From NCBI GenBank assembly GCA_964058805.1, contig CAXKVV010001273.1, forward strand, positions 1-35,927: a stretch of DNA of 35,927 nucleotides, read 5' to 3'. Origin of the DNA: Schoenoplectus triqueter (lineage: Eukaryota; Streptophyta; Magnoliopsida; Poales; Cyperaceae). Position numbers and translations under genes: made by a program. Shown here piece after piece: positions 23,313 to 31,627 of the stretch (within the stretch, counting starts at the first letter, position 1; every line of letters begins with the position of its first letter). The notes beneath the pieces were generated by a model, which saw nothing but the letters and a program-made list of their open reading frames with translations, was not told where the DNA came from and did no database searches.

Positions 23313-24342
23313 TTAATTCGTTAAACACTCCCTAATTCGTTAAAGGGCCTAAAATAAGAAAAGAATAAGGGCATGATTACGAGAGCGGTTGTGCCGTTTG
23401 ACGTTTGTGGGCAGAAGGGACAATAGAGAGAAGACATGACGTGGCATGGTGGTCTGTCGGCAGTGAACGGCCAGAGACGGCGCGTGACGAGGGATTGAGA
23501 TCACCCAAACGTCGCTATCTTCAACGAACAGGATTGTCCCCACAGTCCACACTCCACACACATCTTTCCTTTCTCTGGATCCAATGTGTCTCTTCTCTTG
23601 TCTCTCTCTCCCTCTCTCCCTCTCTCTCTCTTTCTCTAAATCTCTTCCCTTGCCAGAGAGGTACAAGCCTACTACAAGTCTACAACTAGCTAAGTTCTTC
23701 TCCGCCGACTACGTGCGCCGCGCGTGACAAATGGCCTCTCCGGCTCTCCCTAAATTGCTTTTTTTTATTATTATATGAAATATAAATGACCAAAGTAAAA
23801 AAAATATCTCTAAATTTTTTTTTCATTTTTAATACATTTTTTTATATTTATTTAGTAATTCATTGTCAAAATGGTTAAAATAACCCATTGTGATCCCTTC
23901 TCTTTTTTTAATATGTAATATGTGTATGCCTGCCATATCACTCGGTTTCTTTTGTAATGAAATTTTATTATTTATAAAAAATAGTAAGAGTGTTTTTTTT
24001 TAATATCAACTAATAAGAAAGGTGGAGGAAAGTACATTGTATCTGGTGCAGAAATGGAGTAAACTAATAAATTAATTATTTATATTATGTTTTTTTTATT
24101 TAAAATAGATAGCTAAGAACATATTAATTTATTGGACGATCAAATTTTAACTTATCATTGTTAAGATAGCTTATTTAATAGATATTGATAGCATATAAGT
24201 ATAAAATATAATACTAATTAAAAGTCAATATATAGCTTAAAATATATAATATTTGAATAGAAAATATCATGAATAAAATAAAACATGACCCATATTTGTT
24301 TTATATAGAAATCACTTATTACGTCATTTGAGGGAAGTTAAA
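23313..24342. other. Intergenic with possible stranded promoter/leader
   Basis: The 23380-23760 part is markedly GC-richer than its surroundings. It holds an ACGTGG core, a CT-rich leader-like tract (about 23585-23640) and an ATG in good context at 23731 that opens only 15 codons before a stop in AT-rich DNA. After 23760 the sequence is ordinary AT-rich intergenic DNA. Confidence 0.4.
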
Positions 24343-24645
24343 AGTAGATGTAGCAATCGGGTCGGGTCGGACAGGTCAGGTCGGTTTGACCTTTTGAAAG
24401 AAATTGGGTCAGGTCGGGTTAGGATAGGGTCGGGTTGGATCGGGTCAGTCAATTTATATGATATGTTTTTTCGAATTTTTAATAGATTTTGATTAGATTG
24501 AACATCATTTGATTTCGAATCGGGTCAAGTCAAATCGGGTCGGATCAGATCAGTTTGATTTTTTTTAAAATTAAGTTAGATTGGATTCGAATCCGAACGG
24601 ATCGGATAGATTTCTCAGATCGGGTCGGATTCTGTCACCTCTACT
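24343..24645. mobile_element. hAT-type MITE rich in GGGTCGG words
   Basis: The 303-bp element has ends AGTAGATGT on the left and AGTAGAGGTGACA on the right read in reverse. The interior carries repeated CGGGTCGG and TCGGATC words. Imperfect 8-bp flanks AAGTTAAA (24335-24342) and TAGTTTAA (24646-24653) match at 6 of 8 positions, fitting an aged hAT target duplication. It is non-coding. Confidence 0.65.
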
Positions 24646-24653
24646 TAGTTTAA

Positions 24654-25162
24654 GGTTAAGAGAGGGGTTAAGAATTTTTTTTAAATCGCTCTATGAAATG
24701 TAATTCTATTTTTAATTTCGGAAACAGATGCACCGTATTCTTAATTTATTGTTGGCACCTCCAAAATAATTCTTGATGCGTTATGACGCAAGCTGATATA
24801 TAATTATAGTAATTTAATGCATGGTCAACCAAAAAACAGGACAGACTACAAAAATCATACGATTCCGTGACGAAAACACTTACCAGCCATAATCATTCAA
24901 GTGTTTTTCTAGATCAATAGGTCATAGCACCCAACAAGACCTATCAATTTATGTTCCAATTTTGATTGAATGAGGATAGCTGTGCAGTTAGCTTTCCAAA
25001 TTTTTTGGTCTCGGACTCTCAGTTTGCTTCACCAATTTGAAGTCTAGTGCTATGACAGTATGGCACAGAGAAATCATCCATATCAAACGCTTATCGTTCC
25101 CATAAGGCCCATAACGAACTTATTGTTTTTCTTGTCTGATTATACAATCTTGTTACCAGTAT
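24654..25162. other. Intergenic, no supported gene
   Basis: Part of this stretch (24830-25050) has more even base composition and could be an old repeat fragment, but I cannot name it. Confidence 0.4.
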
Positions 25163-25171
25163 ATTATACAA

Positions 25172-25529
25172 GGGTGGGGATCGGTTGGCAATGGATTAAC
25201 TTGGCAATTTTGACAATGATTTTCTTAAATATAAAAAATTTAAAAATAAAAAAATTATAGATATATTCTTCTATCCATATATTGATAGTCAATTTCATTA
25301 TCATTTGATAGTCCATCAAAAATTATTAAATTTTCATATAAATTATAACGATTCTAATTTAATGGTTTTTAATGGACTATCAAACGATAATGAAATTACA
25401 AGAAATTTAAATTACCAATAATTTATAGGTAGAAAAACACATCTATAATTTTTTTAAAATTTTTCATATTTATTAAGAAGATCATTGTCAAAATTAACAA
25501 ATTAATCCATTATCAACCGATCCTCACCC
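25172..25529. mobile_element. Foldback MITE, Mutator-type target duplication
   Basis: The 358-bp element is an inverted repeat over nearly its whole length. It starts GGGTGGGGATCGGTTGGCAA and ends, read in reverse, GGGTGAGGATCGGTTGATAA. Inner arms pair as well, with ATCATTTGATAGTCCATC (around 25300) against ATGGACTATCAAACGAT (around 25380). A perfect 9-bp direct repeat ATTATACAA lies directly outside both ends (25163-25171 and 25530-25538). A 9-bp duplication is characteristic of the Mutator superfamily. Confidence 0.88.
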
Positions 25530-25538
25530 ATTATACAA

Positions 25539-27060
25539 TTACTTTCCTGCTAATTGCATCATTGTGTATTACTTGTCAAAATCGTAGCCGGTCCTTTTCC
25601 TAGAGAGAAAACTAGTTGTGGGCCTTCATTTACGTATTAATGAATTTATATTGTAGATCAGTAAGGCCCAATAAAATGAAGTTGTCAATATATTTTATTT
25701 GACAAGCCCATTTAATTCTGTACACTATATGACTATATCCCACAAGAAATAAGAAAAAAAGTGAGAGAGAGAAAAAAAAGGAAATAAAAACAAAAAAGAT
25801 AAAGGGAATGAGAAAGATTCACCTCGGAAGGATTGATGATCTGAACATTGACCAACTTTAATTCAAACATGACCACATTGTGAGAACTGCCTAGGGATTA
25901 GAGCAGACCCCACCAACAGTTTCTTTCTTACTTAGCAACTTTTGGTTTGTCAGATTTTGTGTTATGTTACGTATGCTTGATGCAGCAACTTGGTAGCGAA
26001 TAAAAAAACCTCCTAATGTTTAATAGCAGCAGCAATAATAATAATAATAATAATAATAATAATCAGATATTAAACATTGTCGCACTGCCTTGCTACTCAA
26101 ATGCACAGAAAATACATATCAGACACAGGAAGCAATTTTTATGGTCTACCAACTTTTAGTTTTTTTATAGCAATATTTTTCACATTGGGAACGGAGGACT
26201 TTCGATGGGCTTTGGATCAAATATTGTGTCTGATGGTTATAAACACCGTCTGATTTAATTGTGATTCGTGTGAAATTTTACTCATATACTTTAATAATCG
26301 TGCATCATTTGAGATCAAAAAGCATAACAGCTCATGGGACCGAATTGGGTCTAATAATGAGCATCGGACCCATTCATGTCCTTTTGGCATTTAGATCCGA
26401 ATATGTTGGTTATGAGATGGATTAAGGAAATATTGAAGCGCTTTTAAATGGATCAGATCATCAACGTATTCTCTTCCAACAGGCAAATTAAAATTAAAAA
26501 AAAAAAGAGGATTGGACCGGAGATTGAAATTACAGTTTCTCAGCTCATAATTCATAAATGAGCTCATTATCAAATCAATGGAATAAACACATGGTTTGGT
26601 TTAAGGATTGTAATCTCAAGCTTTTGGTGTGCATCAGCACAGGGGCCAGAACTTTGCATGTAATAATATCTGATTAGAGAGAAACCCAATAAAGTAACTT
26701 GCATCGATTAACTGTCACATCTGTCATTTGCTTTGATCCAATGCAAAATTTCTTCTTTTCTCTCCTTTTAAAGGTTACAAGACCCATGTACCAATATTCT
26801 CATGCAAACAGCTTAAAGGAAGGGATCCAAAGGTCCAAAGCAATCACCTTTCTCTCCATCCCAAGCATTCAAAGGTCACTCTGTTTACCTGGACGAGTGA
26901 TGGAGCCATTTGATCACAGCCTTGGTCCAAAAGCAAAAGAGAGGCCCCCTCTCATTCAAAAATTGAGAATCACCTTGCATGTCCCCCTTCTATTTCAAAA
27001 TAAAAAGAGATTCATTCTTAAAGAACCAATACTTGCCTTGCTTGAGCTTTGAGAGAGAGA
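25539..27060. other. Intergenic and promoter region of the next gene
   Basis: No supported gene. It has an AAT-triplet microsatellite at about 26034-26063. A 117-codon frame at 26699-27052 lacks an ATG at its stated left end and has no recognisable domain. It lies where the promoter and leader of the membrane-protein gene should be. Confidence 0.45.
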
Positions 27061-27184
27061 GAGACTACCCTTAGAGAAGCTTCTTTCTTTGCTTCCTATA
27101 CTAGCAATAGGAACAACTTCCGCTTTTAACTGCTACACTAAATACATACACTCAAAAACAGAGAGAGAGGAGAGAGCTACGACA

Positions 27185-27619
27185 ATGTCAACACTCACGC
27201 AACCAATGGTATACCCTAATGTCATCCCGACGCATCCTCCGTCCAACTCAAAGGGCTCTTTTGGGCCAGTATTCGCCGTGTTGTCTGTTATTGCTGTGCT
27301 AGCTGTTGTTACTTGCTTGATCAGTCGTTTCTGCAATCGCCGCATGTCCCAATCAAAACTAGACCTGATGGATAGGTCTTACAACTCAGAGAGTGACGTA
27401 GAGAAGGGTGCGAAAGGGATTGGAATAGATTTCACAATGGTGAAACCAACTGAGGTTTCTCAGACAAGAAAAGGTGACATTGAGATCAAATTTCCTACAG
27501 TCAAGTCTTCTATGAAGAAGGAAATCAGAGGGGTGCCAAGACCTTATGGTGGCAATAATATCATACATCCGGAGATTGGATTTGGAGGAAGAAGGTTGCC
27601 AGGCAAAAATTTTATGTAA
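27185..27619 (+). CDS. Small single-pass membrane protein, plant-specific, function unknown
   Basis: An intact 144-residue frame starting at ATG 27185 in good context (ACGACAATGTCA). The frame extends further upstream but has no earlier in-frame ATG. The first 28 residues are Pro/Ser/Thr-rich (TQPMVYPNVIPTHPPSN). One hydrophobic segment follows, about residues 30-48 (PVFAVLSVIAVLAVVTCLI), then a basic SRFCNRRM stop-transfer. The hydrophilic tail includes a SESDVEKG acidic patch and a DIEIKFPTVKSS stretch. By the positive-inside rule the tail should be cytosolic. It resembles uncharacterised transmembrane proteins conserved in land plants, but I do not recognise a named family. The leader has GA-rich tracts (27050-27064 and 27159-27178), common near plant start sites. 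Confidence 0.82.
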   Translation: MSTLTQPMVYPNVIPTHPPSNSKGSFGPVFAVLSVIAVLAVVTCLISRFCNRRMSQSKLDLMDRSYNSESDVEKGAKGIGIDFTMVKPTEVSQTRKGDIEIKFPTVKSSMKKEIRGVPRPYGGNNIIHPEIGFGGRRLPGKNFM

Positions 27620-28731
27620 TATCAGAAAATTAAATATGTTGCGTCGAGAATGTGAAATGATTGCCAGAGTACTTCATTCTGGTTTTCTTTTTCTTCTTTA
27701 TTTTGTTTTCTTTTGCCTTTTTGTTTTACTTGTTTTCTTGTAATTTCTCTTTTTCCCCTTCTATTTTAGAGGGGAGGTGGGATCTAGATTCTGGTCACTG
27801 AGGTATTGCATTAGCTTGATTCATTTTGACAGGTAAAATGTACCAAGGTAGACCCAATTTAAATTTCATAAATCAGAATCTTATAATGCAACATACCCGG
27901 AATTAAGCTTCTTTTATAATTCTAACAATATACTTATGCGTTGCAACGAACTCTTTTATTTAAACATAAACATATTATAAAATAAAAAAATCATATTATC
28001 TAATATTAAATTATAAATTCAGAGAAAAACTTATAATAAAAAACAAATTTAATCTTAGATGAGATTTTCTACAAAATATGAATTAATGATTCATAGTGTT
28101 TATGATAAGAAAAATAAATTATTCCGACATATATTATTATCATTAATTTCTCATCAAACATGTACAAAATTACTAATCATAATGCATATTTAAGCTTTAA
28201 ATCAAATTTTTATAGTAACATAAATAAAAAAATATTGAGTATTCTAATTTGTAAAGCATGTGCATATACATAAATGAAAATAATAATATAGATGAGAAAA
28301 AAATGAAAAGAAAAAGAGAATCAATGGACGTGATTACATACATTCGATCAACCAAAAATAGATATTATCCATCTAATTGAGAGATAAAATGAATATAATA
28401 AAAAATGAACTCTCAAATTTTTAGTTGCTTTTATATAATAATATAGATATAGATAAAATGAACTCTCAAATTTTTAGTTGCGTAAATAAAATAAATGCGT
28501 AAAGAAAATAAATGCTCAACTGAATTGTACACCATAAATAAAGATATTTGACAAAATGGTTTTTTTTTTTTGCCAAAAATCCATCAAAATAATACTCGAC
28601 CTCACTGATACAATACAAACACACCATACCATGCCCTATCCATAGAAAAACAGTCGTCTATAGTTGTACATACATACTGGAATTTAGAGAAAGGAGTCTC
28701 CTTCCACTGGAATCCAAGTAGAATCCAATGG
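27620..28731. other. Intergenic, AT-rich, possible Helitron-like piece
   Basis: Contains the 3' UTR regions of two convergent genes and then very AT-rich DNA. On the minus strand a TATCTATATCTATATTATTA start (about 28454) and a GTTGCAAC palindrome near the other end (about 27940) recall non-autonomous plant Helitrons; the support is weak. A perfect 27-bp direct repeat (GAACTCTCAAATTTTTAG core) lies at 28402-28428 and 28455-28481. Confidence 0.35.
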
Positions 28732-30787
28732 CTAGTCATCAACTGGATCTTGTGGGCATTCATTGGCATTGCGTTTTATGGTGATTACTGGGCAATCAGC
28801 ATGCTTCACACAGAACTCACTAACAGTACCGACAAATACCCTACAATTCACAAAAAAAAATAAGAAAAAAGGAATAAACAAATAAATAATAACATAGGAC
28901 CTTTCAAAGGGAGCCAGAGAATACACTGTGTTCTAGCGAGCAAGACTTTTCAAGAGGGTCATCTATGGACTAATCTTTGACAGGGATTTTGTACTTAGAT
29001 ACAATGGTGTAGAATTGATGATGGAGTGCTAGATTATTATTTTTCTCTTTACCTCAATGTAATAAAACACCATCAGGTAACATCTTGGTATTATTTTAAA
29101 ATATCTTAGTAGGCCTTCTGCCTGCTGCTTTAAGAAAAAGAATATCATAAGATCCTTTTACATGATATCTCACATGGAGCATTGGCACTTCACATGTTTT
29201 TCTTTTCTCCTAGATGATAAGCACAAGTTAAGAAGTTCTCACCAGAAATTATGATCATCTATACAGTGTCCTTATCCAAATTTCACATCCTTCATTTAAA
29301 TAATAATCAGAATTTGCTTTCAAGTATCTTTCTAGTGCTCCAAATTTAAATAATCAGATCTATGACTTTGTAAAAGATCTAACTAAATGGGGCTCTTTTA
29401 CATAGTTGACACTTAACAAAGATGACCCAGATGGAAGAAAATCAAATCAAAGCATATCAATTTGGTATTATCCAAAACAAATCAAGGCATATCAATTTGG
29501 TATTATCCAAAGAGGAATACTGAAATTTTACTATTGGAATTAAAAAAACATTTAAAATTAAACCAGTTACCTTTGGAATGGACCGAGGCCACGTGAACCA
29601 ACGACCAACATATCAGGTTGGACCCGCTTTACTTCACTACAGATCACTTCTTTTGGATCTCCGTTTCTTATCCAAGCCTCACAATTGATCTTTAAAACAA
29701 AAAAGTAGAGAAAATAAAGTCAAAAAGCAATATGCAAATATGTCAAAGTCAAACCAAAGGAGAGTTATACTTCATTTCCCTATTCTCCAAACATGTTTGG
29801 ATAGCCATATAAAAAAATACATTTTACAGATCAAATATACCAAAAATTATGTTGTTAATTTCAACAAGGCATGTTTACTCATGTCATTCAAAAATGAAAC
29901 TTGAGATGTAACTTTTATCAATAATATGCAAATGGACCCTTGCATTTTGCAAGAAAAGCAATGCACTTTGGTAATATAGTTAACAGCTTGGGAATCTAAG
30001 ACCTATATGGAAGTGAGCTTGGGGAGACTTTACCCCAAGTTGATGGCAGTGATTGACAAAGAACTCAAGCAAATGGAGGCCTCTAATTTTCTCCCTCTCC
30101 TTCATACTCTTAAAATCATCTGGAGATGCATAGATGCTGTCCATGTCATCAAATCCTAATAACGAAGGGAAAACAATACAGCAGATGCAAAACAAAGATG
30201 TAATCAGCTTAATTATTTAGAATACATGCAAATTATGGAAAATACTAAATAGCATGGCTGAAATCTCCGACTTCAATCCACAGTTGAAATGTCAGGTTAG
30301 ATATCACATCAAACGCCATTTACCAGGACTGTACTTATTGGATTAATTTGTGTTCCGTCAGTACTTATCCCCAATTGACTGGTATGTGTTGGTAATTTCA
30401 TGCATAATTGCCTAAGAGCAAATGAAAATTTCAGGCTTTCTTAACAATTATTTAGCCAAACATTGCAGGACAAACATAAAGTTCAATTGACTAAGAAATC
30501 CATTTGTTAACAAATACTAACTATAATAATAATAGTAAAAACAACAACAACAACAGCAAAATTGACACGAGTAGGAATAACAAGGATTGATAAAGTTACC
30601 ATCTTCGTCTGGGATCTGGACATGGAGAAAAAATAACTTAAATTCAGAGAAATTGGCACGAACGAGTTTGGAGAGCGTCCATTCGAAGGCGCTCCGGCTG
30701 CTAATGGAGGGATGCGGGTACCCCTTGAGAGAAGATTCGTTCACTGACACCATGATCTTTGTCGGATCGCTGAATCCCCCCGTCCCA

Positions 30788-30792
<5 letters not shown>
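28732..30792 (-). CDS. Universal stress protein (UspA-domain), four exons
   Basis: A small soluble nucleotide-binding protein of the plant USP family, linked in general to stress responses. Exons are 30792-30600, 30155-30034, 29689-29571 and 28840-28732. All junctions are GT-AG, the frame closes exactly, and the product is 180 residues, normal for single-domain plant USPs. It starts MDGTGGF and then KIMVSVNESS, the usual first beta strand. The middle has SRSAFEWTLSKLV and FFLHVQ, then the GFDDMDSIYASPDDF insertion typical of one plant subgroup. The ATP-type motif G-2X-G-9X-G-T is complete (GSRGLGPFQRVFVGT, about residues 134-148). The end is CPVITIKRN and an acidic DPVDD tail. Introns are 444, 344 and 730 bp. 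Binding of ATP is inferred from the motif. Confidence 0.95.

Positions 30793-30843
<51 letters not shown>
30792..30843 (-). repeat. (GA)26 microsatellite abutting the USP start codon
   Basis: An uninterrupted CT run on the plus strand (GA on the coding strand) occupies the last 50 or so bases of the 5' UTR, touching the ATG at 30792. Long GA tracts in 5' leaders are common in plants and can bind GAGA-factor (BBR/BPC) proteins; a role here is inferred. The forward Ser-Leu frame over it is an artefact. Confidence 0.9.
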
Positions 30844-30846
<3 letters not shown>

Positions 30847-31091
30847 CTTTCTCTGTGCAGTGAGCTTGGAGAGGGTTCTAATTCTAGTTCTAATTCAAGA
30901 GTAGAGAACTGGAGAATGGAGATTGTCTTTTTGGAAGGGACGAGATACGGGAACTCTCCAGTTTAGAAGGAACTTGAGAAATTTATGGTATCGGATATGT
31001 GATGGGAATTTTTACTTAAACAGCTTAAAACTCAATAATATCTACAGGAACGGCCTAACAGGAAACTTATTTTCACAAAAAACCTAGTTAA
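30844..31091. promoter_or_regulatory. USP promoter region next to the MULE
   Basis: Short non-coding interval between the USP leader and the first MULE palindrome. It must contain the USP core promoter on the minus strand. I cannot assign a clear TATA box or the exact left terminus of the MULE. Confidence 0.4.
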
Positions 31092-31336
31092 GGGCGTGAG
31101 TTCAACTCACGCCTTTAACTCACTTTTTTCTCTGCCCGTGAACTGCCCAAAGAAAAGAAATTCACGAAGATCGTGAGTTGAACTCACGTCCTTCAGAAGG
31201 GCGTGAGTTGAATTCACGCCCTTTAGGTCTACCTACCGTATTTATGTCTTCTTTTTTTATTGTCTAAGTTGTAACAGTTCTTAGCATTCGCTGGAAATGG
31301 GCCCAAGTCGAAAGGGCGTGAGTTGAACTCACGCCC
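31092..31336. repeat. Four upstream palindromes of the MULE
   Basis: Copies of a 23-bp palindrome with arms GGGCGTGAGT and ACTCACGCCC occur at 31092, about 31169, 31199 and 31314. The centre is mostly TGA. The second copy has lost the outer GGGC (reads GATCGTGAG/CTCACGTC), the first has centre TCA, and the third has one arm change (ATTCACG). They lie 290 to 540 bp ahead of the transposase start. Confidence 0.9.
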
Positions 31337-31627
31337 TTAAGACTTTCGATTTTTAACCCCCCACCAACTGCATTTATTACCCTCCATCTCCTTCTTCTAC
31401 CCATCCAACCCAGCAACAACCACATTATACTCGCCATTTATCTAAAAACTCACAAATCTACTAACATCTTTCTCCTTCTACTACCTCATCCAACTCCTTT
31501 TATGAGTGGCATTTTCAAACAACAAACTTATTTCTATTGTGAGTAATATTTCTCTCTTATCTAATAATTTTCTAACTTATTTCTAACATATTCTCAATTC
31601 AAAATGTGATGTAGGAAGCATTGGATA

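Noticed and set aside
26699..27052. 117-codon frame upstream of the membrane-protein gene
   Set aside because: The stated start is not an ATG, there is no recognisable domain, and its position suits promoter and leader sequence.
27089..27184. Longer start for the membrane protein
   Set aside because: The upstream extension begins at TTG with no in-frame ATG and covers GA-rich leader sequence.
30587..30904. Forward frame with a Ser-Leu repeat
   Set aside because: It is antisense to USP exon 1 and reads through the CT microsatellite.
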